The notes beneath the pieces were generated by a model. The model did no database searches and was not told the DNA's origin. It saw nothing but the letters and a program-made list of their open reading frames with translations. This document shows positions 46,601-58,472 of a stretch of DNA of 64,000 nucleotides, piece by piece. The stretch's first letter is position 1, and every line of letters begins with the position of its first letter. This DNA comes from Antedon mediterranea. Its lineage: Eukaryota; Echinodermata; Crinoidea; Comatulida; Antedonidae. A program made the translations under genes and the position numbers. The stretch covers positions 38,622,501 through 38,686,500 of the forward strand of contig NC_092672.1 in assembly GCF_964355755.1 (NCBI RefSeq). The letters are read 5' to 3'.

Positions 46601-49600
46601 TGTCTTGATGTTTAATTAGTATCTTGTCATCTAATGATGCAATGATTGTTTATATTAATTTTCTTTTCATATTTTCTTAAGAACAATTCAATCTCTTGAT
46701 GAGATAACTATGCAGCAACAAGTTCAAGTTAAATGTGGCTACTCAAAGGTACGTAAATTTCCTTTTCAATCTCTATATAATATTTTGACTCATACATACT
46801 GATACATTATTGTATGCGAAAGGGAAAAAACAGTGAGCCTTCCCAATTTATATTGTAACAATTATATATTATGTATCTTCTTGGTCAAAATAAATGTGAA
46901 TATGAATGAATGTATGTATTCTACTCCTACAATTTGAATTATTTGTTAATCATACCGTTTTCAGATTTCTAAAACATTTTCATTTCGTGCATTTGAATCA
47001 TGGTTACGGTCCAACTTGGCTGATAATCCATTTGGTGTTGGTAACTGTATAACATCTGGACGGAGACTATCATGGCCAACCACAGGTACCATTTTAAGTC
47101 AATATTTTTATTTTATATTTTTTTTAAAGACAGATAAATTCAAAACTTCCCAGTCATGCTGAAAGATGCTGAAAGATAATTTATTTATTGTTAATGCATT
47201 TCAATTTGCTTTCTATGTAGTTTCGCTGCTAATAATACATTTAAAAAAAAGATATTAATTACATACTTCACTTCTTTCAAATGAGTTGTAATGTAAGCAG
47301 AAATTACATCAGATCATCACCTAGTTAATTTCCCTCGTGGAAGATTCAGGAGGAAACAAACCCAAGTATCATTTCTTTCACAAAGGATTAGAAGATTCAC
47401 TTTTTCACGAGTGATTACATGTTGGAATAGTCTGCCAACCGAAGTTGTCATCTCTGAAACCATCAACACATTTAAATTTGTTGTAGAGATTAAAAAGGCA
47501 CACACCAACTAAACTTGCGTTGAGCGTGCTTTCACAAGTTGGGTTGAGGGGTGTTATGTTTAAGCAAGTTGGGTTGAGGGGTGTTATGTTTAAGCAAGTT
47601 GTTTATTTCTTTCAGGGTGTGATTCAGAAGGCAAGACAGAGAGTGGATCAAAACGTGGTAGAGTTGCCACAAATGCACATTTTACCACTAGAGAGTAAGT
47701 GAGCACATTTAATACATCTTGTTAATAGTTTTTATTATGTATAAGCATCACCTAAATATTTTGACATTTTCTTTTCAGTCAAAAGCTAATTATTATCTCT
47801 CAAGTTTGTAAGCAAACATTAGCAAAGGTAGGAAGAAAGAGAAAACTAATATGTTTTGTAAATTGCTTAGTTATTGTAGATACAGACACAAGAAATCGCC
47901 ATAGTTAATCTAACACATATTCAATGTTAACCCTAGTAAAAATAGTGTGATGGAATTCTTATTCTTCATTGTAGATGTCAACTACATTGACTGATTCAAG
48001 GGTCAAAGTTCATCGTTGTCACTATGCATTCATGTATTTATTATCACCATTAAGGTAAATGCAATCGACATTCAAAGAAACTTTATATATCTACTTTTTA
48101 ATAATTATATAGTTATGGTTGGTTTGTTTAAGCTGATTCTTTGGTGTATTTTTATACAGTGGTCATTTTTTGAGAGGCTGTAAACTAAACTGGTTTTTTT
48201 TTTTATATGCTGTTTAAAGACAAAGAGATTAACTCAAAACTTTCTAGTCAAACTGAAAGATAATTTTTATCTATAATAGTTTTGGGTTTTTTCATCTAGA
48301 TATGTTAGTATTGAAAAGTGTCGTCATTCCACCATTGTTCTTGGACCTGTTGCTACCACTGTTCATGTGACCTCTTGTGAAGATCTCACTATCATTACAC
48401 CGTGTAGGAGATTCAGTATCAGGTAACATTTTAACACCCGATTCCCAGTGCTATATCTCCACATACTATCTATTACTGAAGTATCATACAAATATTTGGT
48501 AATACAGCATCTCATTCACATGCTGCTCTATTTACTATGATGAGCAGCATTGATTCTATCATTGTGTTTGCATTGAACCAAACAAAGGAACATGAAATGT
48601 AAAGCTTTGTCTACACTATCAAACTTTATGTGACAAACAAATGTGATGTGCCCATACGGACATGATGTCATATCACTACCATATTTGGGCATGTCACTAC
48701 CACATTTGGGCATGTCACTACCACATTTGGGCACACATTTTGTCAAACTAGTTTAATAGTGTAGACAGAGCTTTAGAATTATGGAAATATATGCCTAATC
48801 AAGCAACATCTACAACTTATTGATTGATTTAAAATGCTGTCTCATTTCCAATTTGTGTTTTGGGAAATCCCTTTTTTCTATTATGATATCATTTCCTTTG
48901 TACGTTTCAGTGGCTCCACATTATGTACTGTGCACCTTCTGACACCAACTAGACCTCTCATACTCGGAGGCAATGACAGTATTACTCTAGCACCTTATCA
49001 CACACACTACCCCATGCTACAAGACCACATGGCTAAGTCTGGCATCGCAGGCTTACCGAATCTATGGAATAACCCACTGTGTGTTGGTAGGTTATTCTAA
49101 TTATTAAATATTTATTCCTTCGTTTTCTCCACATAATTTGTTTTCATTTAAATGTACTGTACTGTTAAACTTTTATTTTCAAGCAAAATGATTGTTTGGC
49201 AAATGTGAATGTGACGCCATGTTTACCAATACAGTAATCCACATGATAAACAAGCTCTTTTTAAGATGTAACTACAGTATGGTTGCAATGATGGCTTCCA
49301 TTTTAAGATGTAACTACAGTATGGTTGCAATGATGGCTTCCATTTTAAGATGTAACTACAGTATGGTTGCAATGATGGCTTCCATTTTAAGATGTAACTA
49401 CAGTATGGTTGCAATGATGGCTTCCATTTTTTTCCTCTTTTATTTTCTAATAATGTTTGTTAATCCTCCACCAGGTCTTGATCATCAAGAGTCCTTTCCT
49501 GTTTATTCATTCCTACCTCCTCAAGATTTCTTCATGTTTGTCATTCCATTTGAGTTAGAAGGCGACACAAAGGTAAACAAAAAATAATTCTAAATCTCAT

Positions 49601-50886
49601 TTTAATAACTTATACAGTACGCTAGATTTTAATAATTGAAACTCTATGCTATGTAACTACCACAGAATTTTTAACAGCTGTATTTTGTGACAACACCAGA
49701 AAATGATTACTGTAAATCAGACTTTAGAGTGGTTTACAGTATTAATACTTTAATGTATTTAGAATGGTGTACAGTATTAATACTGTAATGACAGTATTGA
49801 TACTGTAGTGTATTTAGAATGGTGTACAGTATTAATACTGTAATGACAGTATTGATACTGTAGTGTATTTAGAATGGTGTACAGTATTAATACTGTAATG
49901 ACAGTATTGATACTGTAGTGTATTTAGAATGGTGTACAGTATTAATACTGTAATGACAGTATTGATACTGTAGTGTATTTAGAATGGTGTACAGTATTAA
50001 TACTGTAATGACAGTATTGATACTGTAGTGTATTTAGAATGGTGTACAGTATTAATACTGTAGTGTATTTAGAATGGTGTACAGTATTAATACTGTAATG
50101 ACAGTATTGATACTGTAGTGTATTTAGAATGGTGTACAGTATTAATACTGTAATGACAGTATTGATACTGTAGTGTATTTAGAATGGTGTACAGTATTAA
50201 TACTGTAATGACAGTATTGATACTGTAGTGTATTTAGAATGGTGTACAGTATTAATACTGTAATGACAGTATTGATACTGTAGTGTATTTAGAATGGTGT
50301 ACAGTATTAATACTGTAATGTATTTTTAGGAGCTTCCTTGGAGTTTACCGTCTGAATATGAAGAGGGTTTATTGACAAGACAAAAACAGATAAAGAACTG
50401 GCAAAAGACTGTCAAAGATGCTAAGTTGAATCCAGCTCAGAAGCAGCAATTCCAGACATTGGTAGAGAGTAGGTTTCAGGTACGTTTATGAAATGTTTAT
50501 TTTGCACTGACTTCGGCAAATTTAAGTGCACAATAGGGTTTATACTTAGTTATCATCACTTAAAATGATGTAAATACAAAGATGCAGGAGTTTATCAATT
50601 AGTTCCATTAACTCCTCTGCCTCACATTGCCATTTTTCTATAAGATAAGATTTATAAAGAGCACATATCCACAAAGTGCTCAAGTCGCTTCTGAAAACCA
50701 TAAAAAATACTAACTTTGAAACTAAAACAGCAAATTTTAAAAAAACCTGAATAGTATAGTATATATATATATATATTCTCATAAATATTTCTACTGTATC
50801 TTTGTTGATAGGCATGGCTTGTAGAATCTGGACATAAGAAACAAGTGGATGGTCTTGTACCAGTGCCTTCATCTCCTACAAAATGA
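40637..50886 (+). CDS. TBCCD1: TBCC domain-containing protein 1 (17 exons)
   Basis: Centrosome- and Golgi-positioning protein related to tubulin cofactor C and RP2 (family knowledge). Exons: 40637-40726, 40961-41085, 41748-41845, 42167-42275, 42577-42634, 44219-44294, 44572-44665, 46682-46748, 46965-47085, 47616-47694, 47779-47827, 47975-48054, 48300-48422, 48911-49086, 49475-49572, 50330-50479, 50812-50886. Phases agree throughout; about 555 aa (human 557). Recognisable stretches are LWVKSDPFTFGTLQVSPHP, KISLRSSL, GEEW, FRAFESWLRSNL, IEKCRHSTIVLGPV in the C-CAP/TBCC beta-helix, and HTHYPMLQDHMAKSG. The start is the ATG giving this conserved N terminus; an upstream ATG at 40600 is out of frame. 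Exon 2's end and splice donor are repeated 7 times. A possible 12-base microexon lies at 42857-42868. Confidence 0.97.
41034..41491 (+). repeat. 66-bp minisatellite, 7 copies of TBCCD1 exon 2 end plus splice donor
   Basis: The first unit is the real end of exon 2 (codons from W-K-H-I-A-C to D-L-A-W) with the donor GTAAGTATTG. Six further copies follow at an exact 66-bp spacing (starts 41038, 41104, 41170, 41236, 41302, 41368, 41434). Copies 1-6 are almost identical and the last has two changes. Each copy keeps the donor, and each later copy also has an AG just before the exon-like part (tactgaag). Confidence 0.97.
44007..44116. mobile_element. CArG-box MITE, copy 11
   Basis: Both terminal repeats are present (AAGCTCTGTCTACACCATC and GCAGACAGAGCTTA). 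The internal part is shortened and keeps only ccatatatg. It lies in a TBCCD1 intron about 100 bases before exon 44219-44294. Confidence 0.8.
44778..46650. repeat. 75-bp minisatellite, about 25 copies, in a TBCCD1 intron
   Basis: The unit contains 'tcatctaatgatgcaatg', 'actgatattaattataag', 'atcatcacaaatgtcttg' and 'atgtttaattagtatcttg'. The period is 75 bp with rare 3- to 6-base length variants (about 45280 and 45770). It ends about 31 bases before the acceptor of exon 46682-46748 and contains no exon sequence. Confidence 0.97.
47290..47515 (+). mobile_element. LINE ORF2 C-terminal fragment
   Basis: A plus-strand frame reads NFPRGRFRRKQTQVSF, then CWNSLPTEVV, ETINTFKF and a stop near 47512. 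The W-N-S-L-P motif followed by a short helix is typical of the very end of CR1/RTE-like ORF2 (family knowledge). It is heavily 5'-truncated, in a TBCCD1 intron. Confidence 0.7.
47524..47602. repeat. Two-copy tandem duplication near a TBCCD1 acceptor
   Basis: 'caagttgggttgaggggtg' plus 'ttatgtttaag' occurs twice (about 35-bp period) with a partial third copy, ending about 15 bases before the acceptor of exon 47616-47694. Confidence 0.85.
48602..48773. mobile_element. CArG-box MITE, copy 12
   Basis: Ends AAGCTTTGTCTACACTATC and TAGTGTAGACAGAGCTTT. Contains CCATATTTGG at 48679-48688 and a duplicated 'ggcatgtcactaccacattt' segment that lengthens this copy. It lies in a TBCCD1 intron. Confidence 0.85.
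49258..49428. repeat. 42-bp minisatellite, 4 copies
   Basis: The unit is 'ttttaagatgtaactacag' followed by 'tatggttgcaatgatggc' and 'ttcca'. It ends about 45 bases before the acceptor of TBCCD1 exon 49475-49572. Confidence 0.95.
49735..50325. repeat. 55-bp minisatellite, about 11 copies, abutting a TBCCD1 acceptor
   Basis: The unit is 'tgtatttagaatggtgtac' plus 'agtattaatactgtaatg' plus 'acagtattgatactgtag', with internal palindromes (agtattaatact). One unit is shortened at about 50045-50080. The last partial unit runs into 'tgtatttttag', the acceptor of exon 50330-50479, so the array supplies the sequence around the branch site of that exon. Confidence 0.96.
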
Positions 50887-52489
50887 ATGCAACAAAACAG
50901 GCTGATGTGATGATGATGCTGAAGACTAGCAGCTTAGCCATGCATAATGTTTCATTTCAGTTGATAACTTTCATCAGTGTTCAGGGGTCACCTGGTGTCG
51001 CATCTGATCATAGCTGAGCCCTCTGAGAACAATCTTTGACTGAAGATGTCACCCTGTATAAATGAATAAAGAGTTGTAATACTGTAGTTGTTTCTCAATA
51101 ACTATCTGTAGCATAAATAAATTATTTACCTCCAATTCATGTTTAAAAAACTGCTAACAAAAATAACCCTTGATTTATTTAAGTGCAATTATTAGCCAAA
51201 CATTCCATTTTCAGTGATGTTTAAGGTTAAGCTTTTTTGTTTCTATTATTTGGGATCCATTTGTGTTTTGCCAGTACTGTACAATTGGATACATTTATCT
51301 GTTGATTGTAGACCTAGTATGTTATTGGATGCAGGTACTTATTGTGAAGGGTTGGTGTAATACCAACTTGTTTTTTTGTTAGTTTTAGAATTTAAATGTA
51401 ATTTATTAACAAAAACAAATTCATACATACATTAATTAAAGTTTAAACAAAATGTTGAAAGGATTCTGAATATTATTTATATATTATATTATTACTATAT
51501 TACATTATTGGAATCCACTAATTTATGCTTTGTTATGTTCAATTAACATTTAAATGTGCAATTAATTTGAATTCAATTACCATCTGTATTATTTACACAT
51601 TATTGTAATTAAAGGATGGATGCTGTGTGGGTAGGTTTATATTAAAGATATCTTTGGTGAGTTTCTTTTTTTTAACGATCAAATATTATTCTATTTTTAG
51701 AATCTTTAAAAGCATTTCTTTTTAAGATGAATTTCAAGTGGCTTCTTAAGTGTGTCACATTAAACACTTTCCTTTTTATATAGAAATTACTTCCTTGTTT
51801 TATTTCTTGTATTTAATTTTCACCAAAACAAAGACTGATATTCTGTAGAAATTTGCTTTAAACTTTATTTAATATTTCCAACAGAATATGTACATTTTAC
51901 AAATGGTGGAATGTTTTCCAACTATGAGTTTACAAAATAAAACAGACCTAAAACATATATTTTACACTACTGTATAACTTAAAGAACATAATATAACTTA
52001 GAAATAATAAAAACATTCAGTATTTGTATTAAAAAACATTCCTTCATTTTCTGCAGCATTTATAAAAAAAAATCAAGTATACATTACTATATATGTTTGT
52101 GTACCTATTAAATCTTATTTTTTTATCTGTTGGAAAATAAAGAAAATGGCAATTGACCTAGCTAAGCATTGGTATACATTGTCAAGGTCTACACGTAGGC
52201 TTAAATGACAATTTAAAGCGGACTAAAATACCTGTACGGTTTAATATAACCCATTGGGCTAATAGAAAACAATTTGAGCCCGTAGGCCTATTATTCCGAG
52301 TATTGGCTTACTTTTTAATATATATGGTGGAGAATACATTACACTGTATATAGGTTTTAGAATTGTCTAAATACTGTATGTACATTGAAGCTTATTTGTT
52401 TTCTTGTCAAATGCTACTTTTGATAAGTACTGTACTGTTATAGATGCCTAGAAGTTACAAAAATATATAACACTACATATGCTTTTGTT

Positions 52490-52636
52490 AGGCCCTGTCT
52501 ACACTATCAAACTACTGTAGTTTGACGAAAAATTGTGATGTGCCCAAATATGGCAGTGATATGACATCATCATGTCCATATATGGGCACATCACATGTTG
52601 TTGTCACATAAAGTTTGACAGTGTAGACCAGGGTTT
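52490..52636. mobile_element. CArG-box MITE, copy 13
   Basis: Ends GGCCCTGTCTACACTATC and AGTGTAGACCAGGGTT, a variant terminus in which both ends share the AGCTC to GCCC change. Boxes CCAAATATGG (52544-52553) and CCATATATGG (52576-52585) are intact. Confidence 0.85.
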
Positions 52637-52794
52637 ATACTGTGGCTCCGTTTTCATGAAGCTATAAAATTGGAATATATATTTATAGCTCCATGATCTG
52701 TCCTATCCAGTAAAACAAATCACATTCAATATTTGTGCTCAACAAAGAATCCGATTAATAATTAATGTATGATTGTTTGTTGAGTATTTGCTTA

Positions 52795-52909
52795 AAGCTC
52801 TGTCTACACTATCAAATATATATGGTAGGCCCAAATATGGTAGTGATATGACATCATCATGTCCATATACGGGCACATCACATAAAGTTTGATAGTGAAG
52901 ACAGAGCTT
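52795..52909. mobile_element. CArG-box MITE, copy 14
   Basis: Ends AAGCTCTGTCTACACTATC and GATAGTGAAGACAGAGCTTT, with CCAAATATGG at 52831-52840. It lies 160 bases from copy 13, possibly in the SPNS1 3' UTR. Confidence 0.85.
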
Positions 52910-53084
52910 TATGTTTGAAAACATCCATAAAATGGAATACTGTACGTTAATTAGCAAGTATTCAGTAAGTCCATCAAACAATGTACAATAAGTGTATATT
53001 ATTTAAAGACACAGTTATGAATACAATTCTTGACAATCTCGGCTATAAATCCTGCTAAATGCACATGCAGTCATGGTGCTCTCA

Positions 53085-56000
53085 TCAATCGCTATCGGAC
53101 TCGTATTGGTTGTCTTCCACTGGGACGTCTACAGGAACAATAAGGCTTCCATTCGTGGATTTATCAATGCCGGTAACTGTGTCACCTGTGGAAAAGAATA
53201 TTGTATTTGTCGGATAAATCATGTATAATATCACCAAAATTACAAGTGAGAATCAATTTCATAAGGAATTTAATTTGATTGATTCTCATCCATAATATTT
53301 CAATTTTATTCAGAACTTGAATCAAAGTACACTAAACATATATTTTGAATGAATGGGATGCACAACTTGGCAGGTCCCTTTCACATTTCCACAAAAACAA
53401 GTTTTTTTTTCCAAACCTGTAACAATCTTGACTATTCGAAGCTTGTCTTGTTCAATAAACAATGCGTTTGCTAAGAAAGCACCTCCTCCTAACACTGTGA
53501 TAAATGTTGTGATATACAACGCATATTGAAGTGAGTAGAAGTTGTTGTAATCCTCTGACAGATCCATGTGGTGGCGTATACCATCTGATATCTAAATGTA
53601 TTTCACACAAATAATAGTCAAATATTGGACGTAAACCATCTGATATCTAAATGTACATAATTTCTATGTATATTTTATATGCAAATGACAATAAATGGAA
53701 GTAATTTTCCATTGATGAATGAAAAATGTATTGACAAAAATAATAGTCATATATCAGATTGCAATTACTGTTGTTATAAACAGGCAATTTTTAACAAAAT
53801 ACTTTCATTTGCTTAAAAAAGACACATTACAAAACGACAACAAAGACTGAAATGAATTTATACAAAAACATACAAAATTGAATACGGTACACTATAATTT
53901 TTTTTAAATAATCAAAATCCAATACAAATTACAATTGAATAGAGATTAATAAAAATAATTATTACCAATTAACATATTTTTTTTTAATTATTAAAAACCA
54001 ATAAAAATAAAATTTACATTAAAATTGAATTGAGAGTACCATCAACTCTCCCAATACTATTCTCTCTGAAAACCGTAAACTCTCCCAATACCAGACTCTC
54101 TGACAACTTTAAACTCTCCCAAAACCAGACTTTTCTTGAGGGTACAAAGGTCCCAAAGTCATTTTTACCATTAAAACGCATTCTGAATACCAAACTTTCC
54201 AGAAAACCAGATATTACGTCAGCCCAAAGGTGTCCGGTATTGGGAGAGCTGACTGTATATATATACTTACAGCACCAATAATCCATGGACTCAACGCATC
54301 TCCTAATGCATGACCCATCAACATCTGTAGAGCTGAGGCTGTAGCTCTTCTTGTTGGTAGCACCACATACTACAGAATCAAGACAAGACAGATTTAAGAT
54401 CAGTTGCACACTATTGGTAGACTGCATACAAAGTATTAATTGTACATAAAATATTAATATACTTTTTTGCCTAGGATAGAATGCTAAGAGGTTGTTTAAC
54501 TATTTACTTTATCAATTAATCTTATGCAATTTGAAAAGAAATTGAAAATTGAAATATTTACGATGTGTTTTACTTACCAAAAGTATGTCTGGAACTAAAG
54601 CCCAATTTAAAAACAGCAGAATCTCAGCTATTAGAATTAATCCCTACAAATTCACAAAGATTGTAACCATAAAAAAATGTACTGTATATTACTATCACAG
54701 TTAGTTTGTATGAAAACTAAATTATATTCCATTTTTTTTCACTTTTAATCATTCCATGGGCCTTCAGAAAGATAATACTGAAAGCCAACACTTGTATAAC
54801 TACTGTGTATATTACTATCACAGCTAGTTTGTATCACTTTTAATCATTCCATAGGCCTTCAGAAAGATAATACAGAAAGTCAACACTTGTATAACTAATG
54901 TGTATATTACTATCACAGCTAGTTTGTATCACTCTTAATCATTCCATAGGCCTTCAGTACTTTTGTGTTTCACAATAAACACATTCGAAATGAACCAAAT
55001 AATGTATGTGTATATTAAAATAAAGACAGATTTGACATACCCATGCAGCATAATCAAGGATAGGTGCTAACATCAATCCAAGGTACAAAAACGGCGCCCC
55101 CACAATCAGACCAATAGCACAAACCAATGGGTCGGCTCTGGGGTTATATTTACGATACCACTGAGCACCTACAGTTCCTATGATTACTCCGACAAATCCA
55201 GATATACAGGTGATTCCACCAAATAGAAAATCAACACTGGAATATAAAGTGGAATACAACTGAATTATAATATCAATGTTCTACCTACCTGGATCTACCT
55301 GGAGTTAGACACATTAATGCTTCTGTGCCCCTCTTGACCATATTCTTCTTAGATTCATATGAGCTGTATTTTAACGGAAGGTTAGACCAGAGCTTTTTTG
55401 TGTGGTTTTAAATTGGTTTAGATTTTGAGATTCAATAACATTTTTTGGCAAAGACTTCCAACAATTTTAAAATAGTTAGAGTTGATTGATATCTTTACTT
55501 TCAAATCTGTATATGCAAAATGATACTTACTTCTTTGTATCTTTACCCTGAATCTTATACGCATATTTGATTGCATTCGGTGCCCACAATGACAAAGCAC
55601 CAACAACCCACGCAACAGACACGAACCCTAAGGATGACCACATCCAACTACGACTGAAAATAAAATAACAAGTACTTGGTGGTAAAATAACAAAATAAAA
55701 AAAAGTGCAGGCCTAATTACAAAAACAATTGAGCACTTCATTTTAACAGTACTTTTCTTTATCAGTAGACTTCATTTGCATTCAAGTCATCTAAGTAGTT
55801 ACTTACTTTCTTTTAAGTGCTTTTAAATCATCTAGATAACTCGTATTCCAAAAGTTTCTATTGTTGGACTCAGCTTGTCCTCTGCGTGGCTCCCTGATGC
55901 ACAGGATAACAGCAATAACACTAACCACCCCAAGAAAAGGTGTAACCTAGAAAACAAAACTATTTATCAGACATTTCACTTTCCCTACTTATGTTATTAC

Positions 56001-58472
56001 TCGCTTGATGTTAATGGGGTAGGTTAACAAGCTAAATACCTTATATGACTCTTTTCTTCTTTTTCAAAACTATACATTACTGTTATTAGCTACACATTTT
56101 AAATATCTCTTTGGCCAAAAAAATTAACATTTCTAATATCGGTTGCATTTATCTTGCTATACAATTTAAACTTTTAAAATAACAGAGACTTCATACTCTA
56201 AAGGCAGCTTGCCACATGCCAAAAAGGTCAGCTATTCCACTACCAGCAATGTATCCCAACCCACTGTAAAGAAAATAAAAAATTGTTATAGATATAATAT
56301 AATAGTGATTAACGGCAGAACATTTCCACCTAATCTCTTTTATTCATCTCATTAAAACTATACACATAAGAAAAAGAAGTAAAAAAGAAGATGAAAGGGG
56401 CCTCCAAGATAACTATTATAATTGTGATAGCCCACTAAAAACTAGTTACATTATTAGATAATAAATAAATAAAAAGCCTGTATAGACGAATATACCATGA
56501 TATTTGTTACTACTGCCATGTTTTATTCATTTTTTGCAATGTTTGTATTTGTTGCTTTTGTATTTTACCCGTTGGTGGTGGTGTGCTGTTTTTTGTATTT
56601 TACCCGTTGGTGTTGTGCTGTTTTTTGTATTTTACCCGTTGGTGTTGTGCTGTTTTTTGTATTTTACCCGTTGGTGTTGTGCTGTTTTTTGTATTTTACC
56701 CGATGGTGTTGTGCTGTTTTTTGTATTTTACCCGTTGGTGTTGTGCTGTTTTTTGTATTTTACCCCTTGGTGTTGTGCTGTTTTTTGTATTTTACCCGTT
56801 GGTGTTGTGCTGTTTTTTGTATTTTACCCGTTGGTGTTGTGCTGTTTTTTGTATTTTACCCGTTGGTGTTGTGCTGTTTTTTGTATTTTACCCGTTGGTG
56901 TTGTGCTGTTTTTTGTATTTTACCCGTTGGTGTTGTGCTGTTTTTTGTATTTTACCTGTTGGTGTTGTGCTGTTTTTTGTATTTTACCCGTTGGTGTTGT
57001 GCTGTTTTTTATATTTTACCCATTTCATCATATTTTAATGTTTTATATACGTGACAAGCAGAGTTCTTGATGGAATAAAATAATTGAATAGAATAGGATC
57101 AGCAGTGGACGCGCATTGTTAACCATTCTCTATTCTTAGCATGGTGAGATTCATAAGTGCTTCCACAGTACCTTCCCACAGGAATAGCAAAATAAAACAA
57201 CATTAACATTTGTGTTCTTCTGTTTCCAGTAAATAAATCAGCTATAATTGTTGAAGCAACTGTTGTATAACTTGCTTCACCAACACCGACCACTGCACGC
57301 ATGAACAAGAATAAAGAATATTTCTAGAAGGGAATCACAAACATTCACAAATTAAATTTCATTAGTTTAAAAATCAAAGCATTTTAAAACAGTTAAAAAA
57401 AACAGGACTGTAAATTAATTGATATAAAACGATTTAAAATGTAGATGATTGGTTAAAGACTTTTCTATTACTCCAGAAATTGTGATATATGCCACGGGTG
57501 GGTCTCAGATGAGTAGGCCTGTAACTCATACTATTGTGATATATGCCACGGGTGGGTCTCAGATGAGTAGGCCTGTAACTCATACTATTGTGATATATGC
57601 CACGGGTGGGTCTCAGATGAGTAGGCCTGTAACTCATACTATTGTGATATATGCCACGGGTGGGTCTCAGATGAGTAGGCCTGTAACTCATACTATATTA
57701 ATAGATAATTCTTACATCACTTGGTACAAAGGATCCAGCGAGGGTTGACCCTGACCACACACATATTCCAAAAATTAATATCATCTTTCTTGAATAACGG
57801 TCGCCAAGGTAACCAAAAACAGGTGAAGTGACCATGTAACCAACTATGAAGACGGTCTGCAGTAAACCACTCTCAGAATTCACATTACTTTTATCCAATT
57901 TAAAAAATTCTTGTATTTCTGGCAGATTGGCTGAAAAAACAATAAACCTAAAATATTTACTATTGTGAGTGCCTTTTCATATTTGTATATATAGGCCTAG
58001 GCCTACCTACCTATATTTTATAATATATTTATAATAAATAATTTATATTAGGCCTAGGCTAGGCCTAGGCCTAGGCCTAGGCTATAATTAAATTAAATAT
58101 TATAAATTAATAAAACACACATTCTAGGTTAAGGTTATATTGGCCTAGGCTAAATAAAAAGATAAACAAATCACCTGCTATCGTATATCTATCCATGTAA
58201 TTCAGAAGGTTTATAGCAAATAGGATAACCACTGTAATGTAGGCCCTAGTCATAGATATCGGAGGGGGCTCACGGTACACTGCTTCAGCAGAACTTTGCC
58301 GCGATGAGCCATTATCACTTTCTCTTTCCTCGTCTGGAGGCTGGGCCTGGCGGTTAACATTGACCATATTACCAGGGCGCGACACAAAAGGTTCTGTTTC
58401 CTCCATAATTTCAATATACTCTCCTAAACGAGTTGATGTCGACGAATTGGTTTCAGCATATCTGTCGTTCAT
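53085..58472 (-). CDS. SPNS1: Spinster homolog 1, MFS lysosomal transporter (11 exons)
   Basis: Multi-pass lysosomal/late-endosomal transporter; vertebrate SPNS1 exports lysophospholipids from lysosomes (family knowledge). Exons in transcript order: 58472-58175, 57930-57716, 57323-57172, 56263-56197, 55946-55807, 55653-55531, 55236-55041, 54643-54578, 54369-54271, 53591-53417, 53185-53085. Phases agree; about 543 aa (human 528). A cytosolic acidic N terminus precedes TM1 ([22 protein letters not shown]). MFS motif A is [11 protein letters not shown], followed by [20 protein letters not shown] and [14 protein letters not shown], which are diagnostic of Spinster proteins. The C-terminal tail is short and acidic (YESDSD). 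SPNS1 is preferred over SPNS2/3 on overall resemblance, but an invertebrate single Spinster may be co-orthologous to all three. Confidence 0.95.
54034..54260. repeat. Dispersed repeat, second copy of the 9222-9340 family
   Basis: Shares 'ctctctgaaaaccgtaaac', 'tctcccaaaaccagac' and 'cttgagg' with 9222-9340, with the core phrase occurring three times in a row. It ends about 10 bases from SPNS1 exon 54369-54271. Confidence 0.65.
54700..54957. repeat. Imperfect tandem triplication in an SPNS1 intron
   Basis: About 2.5 units of 80-100 bases containing 'agtttgtatcacttttaatc', 'attccataggccttcag' and 'gtgtatattactatcaca'. Confidence 0.8.
56555..57020. repeat. 32-bp minisatellite, about 14 copies, in an SPNS1 intron
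   Basis: The unit is 'ttggtgttgtgctgtttttt' plus 'gtattttacccg'. The period is 32 bp with few variants. All three plus-strand frames stay open through it, giving hydrophobic pseudo-proteins that I do not regard as genes. Confidence 0.96.
57476..57697. repeat. 54-bp minisatellite, 4 copies, beside an SPNS1 splice donor
   Basis: The unit is 'tattgtgatatatgccacg' plus 'ggtgggtctcagatgag' plus 'taggcctgtaactcatac'. Copies are identical. It ends 18 bases from the donor of exon 57930-57716, on the intron side. Confidence 0.96.

Larger units (their letters stand above)
50887..53084. other. TBCCD1 / SPNS1 convergent 3' region
   Basis: TBCCD1 ends at 50886 and SPNS1 at 53085 from the other strand, so this stretch holds both 3' UTRs. 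AATAAA-type words occur (for example 51061-51066). Two CArG-box MITEs are present (52490 and 52795). No other gene is seen. Confidence 0.5.

Noticed and set aside
56497-57070. Three overlapping plus-strand open frames of 150-190 codons
   Set aside because: They are readings of a 32-bp tandem repeat that has no stop in any frame. Hydrophobic repeats of [10 protein letters not shown] type have no other support, and the region is an SPNS1 intron.
57434-57748. Repeat open frames on both strands ([12 protein letters not shown]-type and its complement)
   Set aside because: They are translations of the 54-bp intronic minisatellite.
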